DNA of 36,032 nucleotides, taken from contig CBFFRQ010000116.1 of assembly GCA_965644315.1 (NCBI GenBank), forward strand, positions 1 through 36,032, given 5' to 3'. The notes beneath the pieces are model-generated. The model did not search any database, was not told where the DNA came from, and saw nothing but the letters and a program-made list of their open reading frames with translations. Shown one piece after another: positions 9,715 to 19,900 of the stretch. The translations under genes were made by a program, and so were the position numbers. The DNA comes from Caecitellus pseudoparvulus. Taxonomy: Eukaryota > Bigyra: Bicosoecida. Position 1 is the first letter of the stretch. Each line of letters begins with the position of its first letter.

Positions 9715-12042
9715 ATGGCTGCTCCAGGTGGTGCTACGGGCGTCCGTTTGCAGGTACGTGTGAAACGCCAGTGCCTCTTTGAGGCACCCAAAACGAGACA
9801 AGCGCAGAGTAATTCTCGACATCAATAGTGGCAGTCGACGAACAATTCTCTTCTCTGTCCGATTTCATTGCAGATCAGTGATGAAATTGAACATGCAGCG
9901 CCTGAAGCGAGAAGTACCAACGCAAGCGAAACGCTGGCAGGGCGGCGTGGAACCAAACGCCCACGGTCTCCTTCGAGTGAGACCTCTTCTGCTCATACTC
10001 TACAGAAGCTCTTGTCTGTGATGAAAGGTGGTATTGAAGCCATCCTAGGCCTTCAAGGGTCATTGCTGAAGGCACACGAGGACATCATGCGCGACTCAGG
10101 GCTTCTTCGCAGGGTTCAACGCCACCAAGCGTCAGGTGTACCTCTAGACCAACGCAAGCCCAAACGCCCTGTACTTCCAGATGTCAGTGATGCCTGTGCC
10201 GAGCGTCTTCTCGCCTCCGAACGTGATTGTCGCTCATATACTGGCTTGGGCTGTGACGCTGCGCGGACGCTGATGGCAGCCGTCCTATGCTCGGTCCAAG
10301 ATGACCCAGTCGCCTGCAAGCAGCTGCTCTCCGTAGATGTAACATACAGCCCACGGACGCGTCTCCTGGCGGCCTTCATGCGAGTGAGGGGTGTGACAGC
10401 TCGCGTGGCTGCTGCATTGCTGTGCTGCAGTGAGATGTCTATCGGCCGTTGGACAAGAGCATGGCTTCCCTATGTTTCTGAGTATGTCATGCGCTACTTG
10501 CGCTGTGAGGTTCCCCCCTCTGTCCGTGAGGCCGGCAGGCTGGCATATAGTGGAACCCTTGGGCAGGTTGTAGGCGCCGTAGACGGCATGACTGTGCGCA
10601 TCCATGGCGACAACATGCAGTTTTACAACAGCCACCACAAGCACGAAGGGATTGAGTATGTGGTTGTTGTTCGCTTGGATGGCATGCCATTGGGGATAAG
10701 ACTGGCAGGCCGAGGGTCACAGAGTGAGCAGGCGAACGCTGCCCTGCTTGTCCAAGAGCTTGTCGACACCGGGGTACTGCATGACGGTGACATCCTCCTG
10801 GGGGACGCATTGTACGCCAGTGACTCAGGTTTCATCAGGGCAACTGCTCGCCCATCACATGAGATGCAGTTGGCCAAAGCAGCTTCTGCTCGACTCGAGT
10901 CTGACCTCGCCACGGAGTTGGAAGCCCCGTCCACTCAGATGCGTGCAACCGCAGCGCTGCTCTTCGTGCATGACCTCACAGACTCCTGGATGTCGGGCTT
11001 GCGCCTCGTTGTGGAACACTTCATTGGTGTCGTCAAGTCATTTAACTTGTCATTCAGCAATCAGCGGCCGTGTGCGCCTTTCTACTTGCGCGCCGACACT
11101 CTGCTCGACGCCTACGTGCACTGCGTAGTTGGGTTTGTGGCGTTCAGAATGGCTGTCGAAGGAACTCGTCTGCGTTCACGGACCTTCTTTCTGATCAAAA
11201 CTACGTGTGTGGGGCCACATAGACTCGCAGCCCTGGTTCGCAAAGCTTTGGTTGATCCTGCAACTGGCCTTGTGCAAAGCGAGGCAAAGTACGAAACCGA
11301 CCCTGCAAAGCGAAAAGTTCGAAGGTGCAGGGCACTTAGGCAGCAACTGTACGCAAAGTTGGTCGTGCCACGTCTTGGACAATACCCACACCCAAACACA
11401 ACAATTGCAGATTGTGCAGCATACTTCTTGAGAGCATTGCAGGTACTGCTTGATGTGGATGCCTCTGCTATCGACGAGATCGTTCAGGGGGGTGTCGCTG
11501 CAGTGAGAGAGAAAGGGGGCCGTGTAGAGGGCTCTGGTGGTAGTGTTCAGGTTCAGAGACACGGCCACAGTAGCGGTTTTGTTGCTGAAGTGGCAGTACC
11601 CAACACAGTAGCTGCATCGGTGCTGACGGCTGAACCAGATAGTGTACCAGGTCCACGCAGGTCCAGCAGAAGAAATGAGCGCCTTCCCGTAGAGCACGGG
11701 GATATTCGACGCACGGGCATTGAGGAATGGGGAACAGACGGAACGGTTGGCATGGGATACTGCCTCATGGAGCAGCAATCTGGCGAGGTGTGGGTTGCAC
11801 ATTGGTTTGACCCTGACGGGCAACCTGAGATGAACGAAGATGGTGCAGTCCTGAGCACTGAACTGGCGACACAAGCTGACCTTGCCGCCCTCAGACGAAA
11901 GACAGAACCTGTGCGACTACACGATGTGCAAGGTGAGCTTGAGGCAGAGTGCCCGCTGATTGCCTCAGCCATTGAATGGCAAGAAGCGCGGAAGAGTGGT
12001 GCTTGGCAGGCTCAGCTCAGTGCTGCGGAGCAATGCATTTAA
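9715..12042 (+). CDS. Harbinger-like DDE transposase (two exons)
   Basis: Exon 1 (9715-9753) starts at ATG and codes 13 residues ending in CAG. A canonical donor GTACGT opens a 120-nt intron (9754-9873) closed by a pyrimidine-rich TTTCATTGCAG, and exon 2 runs in phase 0 to TAA at 12040-12042. The product is about 735 residues. An N-terminal helix-turn-helix-like region (RVAAALLCCSEMSIGRW) precedes the DDE core: Asp in GAVDGM (codon 10582), Asp in LLGDALYA (10804), Glu in VVEHFIGVVKSF (11014). The spacing and flanking residues (a YNSHHKH motif, LLGD.LY, E..FG-like VVK) follow the DDE_Tnp_4 family, which cuts and pastes DNA between inverted repeats. The C-terminal ~200 residues (basic RRSSRR and a WGTDG...VWVAHWFD stretch) are not a known part of the family. 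All three acidic residues are present and the frame is intact. Confidence 0.88.
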
Positions 12043-13493
12043 CCTTTCATGCGACGCATTTCAGCCAGTATCTCACTCAAGGTAGACTTCATTCCCCCGA
12101 TATCCATCGCCATGGTTGCTTGAGTCGCTTCCATCTGCGACAGTCGCGCATCGTGCTCCTTGACGGCATCCACAGCCATTTCAATTGAATCAGCAACTCT
12201 TACTGCATAGCTAGCGACCCCAGCTAGCTCTTGAGCCCTTTGTGCAGCATGTGTGGCTGCGCGCACATCCGATCCCGTAGTGGGGGTGCCACTGCCAGAA
12301 GAAGATTCAGGAGCTGAGACCGTTCCTTCCCGCCGCCTTCTCGCCTTCTGCCTCTGCGCTGAGTGCATCTGTTGCTGCTGCTCGAATGCAGCTGCTACAT
12401 TGGAACCCACTTCGAGTGAACGTTTCGTTCTCCTCGCAGTCTGGCTTCCGCTACTGCTTGGGCTGAGGAAAGAGTCTGTTGAAGCATCAACGCTGAGTTC
12501 AGAACCGCCGACGGCAGAGCTGTCCCTCACGGTCGCTGCCGAAGCTCCAGATATGCTAGCCGGCACCACACCACCCAGCAGGATCGAGTCAGTAGCCTGA
12601 CGTGCATGGACATGAGCCTCAGGCAAAAGGCCCGTGTCTGACAGCCCTGTCTCACCTGCTGTGTAGCTTCTGGACGAGCGATACTTACCACGGCTGACTG
12701 CCATGCCCTTGACCTGCTGGTGCAGGTCAGTGTATAGCCCAACTGCCCAAGCTTTAATCATCATGGGCATGTTGCTTTGGCAGAGGATACCGATATCACC
12801 CATGAACTCTTCTGGGGGAGTACTACAGAGCCAACACTGGCACCGGATGCAGGGTTGGGGTACAGCACTTCCAAGACTGCTCGCAGTGTGACTGCTTGCG
12901 GAACAGGTCGAAGAAGCTGTCCGCGCTCCCCTTCACTCAGCCTGTCGAAAATGTGCCGTTGGACACGCTGTAGGCGTTCGGCACACTTCTTCATGCTTGA
13001 TGTTGTCCGGGCTTGGTTGCGCAAGTACAGAGCGACGTTGCGCTCGGGTAGCCTCAGTAGCCCTTCTGTAAGGGCCACGTCAAGTTCATGGCTTTGTGGT
13101 AAGGAGCACCTTGCCACGCCTGTTGCACCAACGGCATCCAAAGCTTGCCATGGCGGATACAAACCCATATCCTGTGCCTTCGGTATGCACACCGTCCGTT
13201 TTGGCCCTGCATCAGCCTCAGCCGCTGTCTGAGCCAAATCAGGCAACGCACAGTTCAGCAAATGTTGAAACGGAGAGGACGAGTCACTTGACATTGACGG
13301 GGTAAGCGTTGTGTCCCCTCCTGGCGCGTTGATCTGCCGTAAAAGGAACTTGTGTGCAGCCTGCAAAAAGCGAAACGCCACGTCAAAGACCAAATGACTA
13401 CACACGCGCGTCAGTCCATCCAAATACATGCTACGTACCATAAACACAAGCCCCGCAATCACGTTAGCAGTATCCTTTGGTTTAAAGCTCACT
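12039..13493 (-). CDS. Transposon-borne accessory protein (Harbinger second gene)
   Basis: Two overlapping open frames join if a 32-nt intron is removed: donor GTGCCA at 12843, acceptor CTCCCCCAG at 12812, giving …YPNPAS|EEFMGDIG… in frame. The 5' end also lies at an acceptor (CCGTTTCAG, 13494), so a first exon within 13494-13874 is expected but was not found; no ATG begins the frame. The N-terminal ~215 residues are mostly helical and hydrophobic-patterned. The rest is Ser/Arg/Gln-rich low complexity (ARRRREG, EQQQQM) followed by a C-terminal coiled coil (MKSTLSEILAEMRRMKG). In known Harbingers the second protein is a Myb/SANT DNA-binding partner that brings the transposase to the nucleus and to the ends. 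Position suggests that role here, but no Myb motif is visible. The stop codon shares the palindrome TTAA with the transposase stop. Confidence 0.6.
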
Positions 13494-13874
13494 GAAACGG
13501 TGGGGCATGCGCATTTGGTGCGGACTTCAAAGCAACATGAAACGCCAACGGCGGACGAACTTTTGAAGCCAGGTGTGGCACAATTTCAGGGAACCGACGA
13601 ATTATTTTTCAGTGGTAGCACAAGAGTACCCAAGTACACATAGTCGCGCTGGAAAATTATGACAGCGACGTGAGAAAACCTGATGAATCGATTTTATGCT
13701 GTGGTGGTGATTGGGCAAGCTCAAATTGCTAAGCGAAGCTCATAGACGTGTTCCTCAGATAAGATACATTTTTGCCAGACTATAGTTGGTGATGACCCTT
13801 TCAGTCACACACACCCAAATACCCCGCGCGCTCTCAACAAAATGATCCCAGGCATCACACAATCTGGACCCCTT
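13494..13874. other. Right subterminal region of the transposon
   Basis: This AT-richer stretch lies between the accessory gene and the right TIR. It probably holds its promoter and unplaced first exon; no other signal is seen. Confidence 0.4.
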
Positions 13875-13901
13875 GCGAAATCAGGCTATGGTAGGCACCC
13901 T
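13875..13901 (-). repeat. Right terminal inverted repeat
   Basis: It is 27 bp, a perfect inverted match to 9413-9439, and is followed directly by the CCG target duplication. Confidence 0.95.
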
Positions 13902-13904
13902 CCG
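13902..13904. repeat. Target-site duplication, right copy (CCG)
   Basis: This is the partner of 9410-9412; on the Rab coding strand it reads CGG and covers the last base of Ile44 and two bases of Gly45. Confidence 0.85.
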
Positions 13905-14035
13905 ATGGTGGTCACAAGCGAAGGGCTGAACCGGTTTTCCTCGTATTGCAGCAGCAGGCTGGACTTCCCCACCCCACTGTTGCCCAGTGTGATTAAATGC
14001 ACTGTCAACTCTGTGCTTGCGCTACCGGCAGCCAT
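13902..14035 (-). pseudogene. Rab-family small GTPase, 5' part with P-loop
   Basis: It encodes the first 44 residues and two bases of the Rab: ATG at 14035 in a good context (ACAACCATGG), the P-loop GNSGVGKS at residues 18-25, and switch I ending VTTIG. The frame then enters the transposon end and stops after four foreign codons. Removing the element plus one copy of the CGG duplication rejoins …ACC ATC GGA ATG GAC… exactly in frame, which shows that this was one uninterrupted exon before insertion. The frame continues upstream of the ATG for ~99 codons but has no Rab-like content there. Confidence 0.85.
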
Positions 14036-14456
14036 GGTTGTGAGAGCAGGGGAATCTGCGTTGCACGTGGAGCGTGTCGGAGTGTGCGCAAATTCCGCGA
14101 CATGCCCTGCGGACAGCTTCAGGGCTGTGCCTGGGCAGCGAAGGTCACATGCCAGTCCTACTTGTGCTAATGGCCCATGCCTACGTACGCTTTCGAGAAG
14201 AGGATGGTGGCGTTTGCCTTGCCGTGTGCGCGCGCGGTCCAGGCGTGTCGCGGAGGGAGTGCCTGGAGTAGCAGTACTTCGCACCACCACTTGACGGATC
14301 CTGGCCACGGGGCAGTCGGGACAGATCGGCACGTGAAGCGATGAACCTCGAATAATTGCCCGTTTGACGTATTTGTGACATTAATTTAACAGGCATGGAA
14401 GGGTGCCCCGAGCGCAGTGAGGCTCAATAGCTGAGGAGTGCGCTGCAACCGACTCA
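14036..14456. other. Intergenic region between Rab and glycosyltransferase
   Basis: These 421 bp are 5' of the Rab gene and 3' of the glycosyltransferase, both on the minus strand. They should carry the Rab promoter. No other feature is supported. Confidence 0.4.
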
Positions 14457-16052
14457 TCACAGCTCCTCACGTGCAGGCTGGTGCTCTCTGGAAAGCCCTG
14501 CTGCGTGCACAACCCGATCCAGCTCAGCCTGCGCGACTTCAGCCACGACAGCAGGGCTGTACTGCCGCAGCATGTCCTCCCTTGCCTGGCTGCCAAGCTT
14601 TTGCGCGAGGAGTGGGTCATCTCTCAGAGTTCGCATGGCCTAGCGCAGGTGCGTCCTGGAGGGCTCAGCCATGAGGTGCCCAGCAAAAGGACCGTCTGGA
14701 ACAGGCCTCAACCCTGCTGTGGGCAGGGGGATAGAGTTCTCCTCTGTCATGAACTGCGTGGGCCCGCTCCAGTTCGTGGCGATGATGGGCAGGCCCATGG
14801 CCATTGCCTCCACGTGGGGCCGCCCCCAGCCCTCCCCCCGAGAAGGCAGCACAAACGCGTCAGCTGGGGCATACAGGCGAGGCAACTTGGCATCACTGAC
14901 GGTCGGCACCAGCTGCACTTGTGGCAAGCTGCTGTACGGGCGCCTGAAGAAAAGACCAACCTGGCCCTCCCCGAGCTGCACCGTCTGGGGCGTGCCCTGC
15001 ATGTGCAAGGTGGGCACGTGCACGGCGGCAGGGTCAGTCGCATTGGCGTGCACGCGCATGACGTGCGTCTCCGGAACTGCGTGGGCATGCGTATCATCCA
15101 TGTCCACACACCACCAGGTTGGGTGCCACACGTGACCCTCGCCACTCCTTTGCAACTCCAAGTCATGCAACCTTGCAGAAGGATCCAGGAAACTGGGAGC
15201 ACGCCCTACAAAGCCACGCCCATCATGCGCGTGGGCCGGCTGCTCTGCCATTCGCTGCTTGATGCCCTGACAGTCGTGCGCCTGGCGAAGGTGCAGCTGC
15301 ACGGCGCTGGAAAAGTCACCCGAACTGTGGTAGGCTGACGTCAGCACGTGCAGGGCGACTCGCTCGCCCCCGTGAAACTCGGCCCAGAACGCGCTCAACA
15401 GCACATCCCACCCCTTCCGGTGCTCCCACTTGAACACGGACAGGAAGTTGAACGTGTCGCTTGGCACGCGCAGCTCATGCGGCGGCAGAGGGCTATGCAG
15501 TGCAGGGTCAAAGCGGTGGGTGTCTACCGCCTCAGGGACGACGCGAATGCGGGAAGGGTCCACGCCGCCGCTGCGGACGAAGATGTCTGCGTGAAATTGA
15601 GTTGGGACCCACACCTCCCCCATGCGCTGCAGGCGCGCTGGCCAACCGTCGGGGACTCTGTCCGTTTCGAACATGGTCCGGCCGATGGTGATGGCGGCGC
15701 TGGAGAGAGGGCACAAACTCGTGTGATAGTGCGCCGGGTGCCATGCCCCTGGTTCTGCGTGGCAGACAATGATGGTGGGCTTGTCTACAGGAAGCGGCGT
15801 GTGGTACAGGGCCAGCAGCTCCTTCCGGACGTGGACGTCCAGACCCGCGAGGAAAGCCCGCGAGAAGGAATCCCCATGCTGTGCATAAATCAACAGACGC
15901 CTCATGGAGGGGGGGTGCGCGATTGTCATCAAGCAACGATCCACCTGGTCAATGGAGAGGTTCACGCCAGCTTGTACGTGAACATAGGAATATAGTGGAA
16001 GTGGGAAAAAATGATCCGGTGCCCAACTATCGTGTGCGCGAAAGAGGCACAT
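14457..16052 (-). CDS. Family 4-like (GT-B) glycosyltransferase, 5' exons unresolved
   Basis: Motifs in order: QHGDSF, CHAEPGAW, TMFETDRVPDGW, EVWVPTQFHADIF, VVPEAVDTHRFDP, FKWEHRKGWDVLL, LPSRGEGWGRPHVEAMAMG (the GT-B donor-binding E-x7-E region), WSGPTQFMTEEN and GPFAGH.MAEPS. These identify a GT4/GT1-type sugar transferase that moves a sugar from a nucleotide donor in a two-domain GT-B fold, probably in the secretory pathway. A 66-nt intron (15944-15879, CAG|GTGG…TTATGCACAG|) fits: removing it gives AGVNLSIDQ|HGDSFSRAF, matching the family's unbroken motif. The first ATG in frame is at 16052, but exons further upstream (16083-16860) are likely. At 14640-14642 the frame meets a TAG. Coding then continues in the same frame for 60 codons (AMRTLRDDP…, QYSPAVVAEV) to TGA at 14457, as expected for the family's C-terminus. 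Confidence 0.8.
14640..14642 (-). other. In-frame TAG in the conserved glycosyltransferase C-terminus
   Basis: The sequence reads AEPSRTHLR-TAG-AMRTLRDDP…QYSPAVVAEVAQAEL. Related enzymes continue through this helix without a break (AEPS..HLR.LMR…YSP..V). No splice pair can remove only this codon: the nearest upstream GT would delete the conserved GHLMAEPS and shift frame. Confidence 0.8.
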
Positions 16053-16923
16053 TGTACTGGTTCCTGCGAACCCACCTTTCAAAGGCCCAGCCTAGCCAAC
16101 TGCTACATGCAAGGACGGTAACTTCTAAAGCCCCGCTCCTGGCCCTGACACGGACTGCACTGGACATTCAAGTTCATGAAGGCTTCAAGTGAATTCGAAG
16201 GTTGCTTTCCTGGCCGGTCAGTGCACACTCTTCGCCCTCTGACCCGCCCCCACTCGCCTGCCCAAGGCGGCATCTTCACCTGTCAGAGCTGGGAAGTGCA
16301 CCGCCAACACTTGAGCTGCTTTCTACACTGGTCCGTACCTTGGACGTTTCAATGGCTTCTAGGGTCTTTTCTCGGCGGCAGTAGCAGGCGGATCAGATCG
16401 TGCTCAACTGAGGCCAGCGATTGTTGCTTGCGGCAGAGGAGGAGCCCTTGACCCTCCTGGCGGTTCAGAGGCAGTACGTGGTGAACGTGGCGGCTGTTCG
16501 AGGAATTTGCATCCAATTGTTGGCGCACCTGTCTTCCTGTCTGACATTCCACTTGCACGGCCAGGCGCCTTCCGCCCTGTCGAACTGCCTCATCTCCACT
16601 CACTTGATCTTTTTCAGGGTCTCCATGACACGCCGCTGGAGTGAATCCACTACCTTGAGTTCCAGTCATGTCAGGTCCAGAGCCTGGCGAGTTCAGGTAA
16701 ATCGCTGGCTCCCCTCCAACAACTCGGCACCACAAGTCACAAGTTCCATACCTGCAAGCCTTCTCCATGGCGACAGCGAACTCAAGCGGCAGCAGCGGCA
16801 CTTGAGAGCTTCAAACATCAGGTATGCTGGCATGATGTCAAGTCAGATAATGCACATACGAGCTCAAACTGGGAAGGCCCTTGGACATATCGGGTCCAAA
16901 CTATGGTGCTGACAACTCGCAGC
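16053..16923 (-). other. Probable unresolved 5' exons of the glycosyltransferase
   Basis: Several short protein-like stretches end at good donors on the minus strand. VVDSLQRRVMETLKKIK ends before a perfect GTGAGT at 16603. LEAIETSKVRTSVESS… ends at CAG|GTGAAG near 16280. VRQQLDANSSNSR…SVEHDLIRLLL lies between them. They could code a signal anchor and coiled stem typical of Golgi enzymes, but I could not chain them in one frame. They may belong to a separate small gene. Confidence 0.3.
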
Positions 16924-19900
16924 CTACAATCCTTGTGCAATGGATGTTGCCAGGCTCAGCTCCGATGCAGTCTCAAGGGCGGCTTGTGCCTGCAGCTCCT
17001 CTGCAAGTTGGGAAAGGGAGTCATGCTCAGGCGACTTCGTGGTCCTGAAGACCTTGCGTCTGTGCCGAATGGAGATTGGGGTTCCTGATGAGCGGGGGCG
17101 CTTCGTTGCGGCTGGAGATTTGGGAGGCAAGGCACTTTGTTCAAGAACGATGTCAACGTGCTCCTTCCTTCCCGATTTGGCAAGAGATAACTGTTCAGCT
17201 TCGGCCCGGAGAAGTGGCTCTATGGGCTCCGTCATGCACCATGTTCGTGGAAGCGGCCGGACAAAGGGTTCCTGTGAAAGCTGCTTCGCGACATGTCCAA
17301 GTGCAAGTGCCAAGCATGCTGGCGTGCAGGTCGAGCCCCCCAACGACGCCCGTGCCGGAGTCCAGTCAAAGCGGCTTCCTTTGGGATTTACCGCTTCGCA
17401 CACTTGATTGGATGCAGTTTGAAACCACCTGAAGAACGCTGCTGTGTCGACGACAACCCGCTGGCTACTCAGGGCTGCCAAGTCGTCCAGAACAGGAGAC
17501 AACAGGCTCTGCACAAGTGGATGATCAGGAGATCCAGTTGCATGCCCAGGTTCAAGTCGGTCAGGCGGTAGAAGGCCCCAAAGGGCAGCCTCTGCGTCAA
17601 CACAGAGCTGCCACGGCTTGGAGGGTTGCCAGCTCACCACGACTGGGAGCACACCGCCGGGCAGTGTGGGGATCAGTGCGGGAGATGTCAAGAGCAGGAT
17701 CACCTTGTTGGAAGTCTGCAGCAGTGCCCTTGCATGGCCAAGGTCGTCAAAGTTGGCTATGGGCACTGCCTGCTCAGAACACTCCCCTTGGGGTACTTCT
17801 CGCAGCAACCAGCTGCAGACCTCAGCGAACGCAGCCGAAGGTGCGGCAGAACCAGGCATGGACGGCTGGAGGGAGAAGGACGGTCTTCCTAGTCGGCAAA
17901 TCATTGACTTAGCAGCCTTGAACGCGACTTCGTCTGTCGGAACCACGTGGAAAGCGTGAGCTGAAACTTCTGCAGCTGCGTTGGGGGTGTCCGCAAGCGA
18001 AAATGCAGACAGCCCAGGCTCGCTGACCAAACTCTCATCGTCTTCAGAGTCGCCAGTGTCGCTTGACTCAGACGTTGCTCCTGCAAGTGGAGACGATGCT
18101 GATGGGGAGTCAGCCACAGACTTGACCGCTCCAAGCGGTGGGGCATGTCGTGGTTCATGGCTTTGCCCGGCGGAGCTGGCTGCCGTGACGCTCAACTCAG
18201 TGTTTGGGACGCTTGCTAGGGGGGCTGACGCACGAATACTTGGGGCAACGAGGCTCTCACTGACTGCCAGTTGTAAGGAGCTCGCTGCATCATGTGCACT
18301 CAACGGAGCAGATGTGTGGGTGGCTGGGGGTTTGCTGGCCCACGCCAGCGAGGTTTCAGGTGCATGGCGGGGGCTTGAACTGGACTTTGTAGCACCTAGG
18401 AGAGCAATAGCGTCAATATGGCTTGTTTCAAGCGGTCCTTTTGGAGCTTCGGATGTTCCCAACTCCAAGTTCTTCGGAGCACCCGGCAACAAGACCGGCA
18501 CAGATTGGTTTTTCACAAGTCCCAGGCCAGTTGGAAGCTGCAGGGGGCTTGACGATGGAGCAAACAAAGCTGCAGGTGACAAAGCTTGGGGTGGCTTTCC
18601 TGGTACCTTTCGAGATTTGTCTGAAGGAAGCGGGCTGAGCCAGTCCAGGGCAGGGGGGAGTCCGACTCCTTCGACCGCCTTGGCTTCCTCTGCAGCAGGC
18701 TGAGATGGAAGAGGACTTAGGTCGTCAGGCTGCATGGGAGTTTGCCCTTTGCCCGCACTCTCTGCACTTCTCGGGGCTGCCATTCCTGACACTCCTCCTT
18801 CAGAAGTCCCCGTGTCCGGCAGAATTGTGGCGTCTGCTCCCTTTGCAAGCGCATCGAGAGCCGCTATGTTCCGTAGTGCGCTTGTTGAGTGGGTGCTCGC
18901 TTCCAGCACAGGCGTGCTCGGCCCTTGGCGGTCAGCTGGCACGCCACGAAGCGCTGCAACTCTTTTCCAGCTCAGCGAGGTCCGTGGTCCGTAAACCGGG
19001 GCACGAGCTTCGAGCGCCCATCTCCGCGCACACACAATGGCTGCCCGAGAAGCCCGTGCGCCTTGCTGAGAAGGGCCACTGTGTGGAGAGCGCACCAAGC
19101 TTGGGGTGAAGGTTGGTTTCGCTGATGCTGGAAGAAGCGGTGTGGACCGAAAGGACAACTTTGTGCCCCTGTCGCTTCGGGAAACAGAGCCACCAAGAGT
19201 TGAGATGACAGTGTCAAGGGCAGACTGGCTGTCGACACCGAACATCTTTTGGGCTGCAGCCTCTGACAGAGGGCGGCCGTGCTTGGCCGACTCGTCGTAC
19301 AGCTTGGCTGCGACCAGCTGCATGTTGGGAATGCCCCGGTGCATGAGGCAGGCTTGCAAGTACGGGGCTTCCTGGCAGACGCGAAAGTACTGGGCAGGCA
19401 GCTCGCACACAAAGAAGGAGAGGGCTCGCAGCGCTATTTGCATGTGCTTGTCTGCAAGAATGTGGGCAGGGAGTGTGGAAATGCTGTTGATAATAGAGGA
19501 GTGCTCGTCCTTCTTTGGCATCATCATGAGGACGAAGTACGAGCGCATCTCAGCTTCGGCCGGGGACGCCAGTACCTCTTGATCCACAGGCACACCGCTG
19601 TCTGTGTCATGGGAAAGCAGGCTCGTTTCGTGTCGCTTTCGAGCATCACTGTACAGCGTCATCAGGGTCTTCAGCGCGTTGTTCAGCTCAGCATCGTTCA
19701 GACCTCCTTGAAAATCCGGTTCCTCGCAGAGTTCATAGATTGACAGAACATGAAAGCGGACAATCTGCTCATGAACTTGCATGGCGAGTGCGTCATTTCG
19801 CCCTACACCGTAGCCTTGGACGCTGAAGTCGCTGCGGATGGCCCTTGTACGGTCGAACGTGAAATTGAAGATGTCGAGGAGCGATGGGGAACCTGGCATT

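Larger units (their letters stand above)
9413..13901 (+). mobile_element. Complete PIF/Harbinger-type DNA transposon, 4489 bp
   Basis: The element has 27-bp perfect terminal inverted repeats beginning AGGGTGCCTACCATAGCC. It is flanked by a 3-bp direct duplication (CCG on the plus strand at 9410-9412 and 13902-13904). Inside are a DDE transposase gene on the plus strand (9715-12042) and a second gene on the minus strand (12039-~13493), meeting tail to tail. The 3-bp target duplication, DDE_Tnp_4-like catalytic core and two-gene plan match PIF/Harbinger elements. However, the duplication is CGG rather than the usual TWA, and the second protein has no recognisable Myb/SANT motif. Perfect ends and intact frames indicate a recent, possibly autonomous, insertion in the Rab coding exon. 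Confidence 0.9.

Noticed and set aside
16904-16926. Extension of the SAC3-like protein through its TAG to the next TGA
   Set aside because: The 19 further codons lack the strong third-position GC bias of the gene and show no conserved pattern, so TAG is taken as the true stop there.
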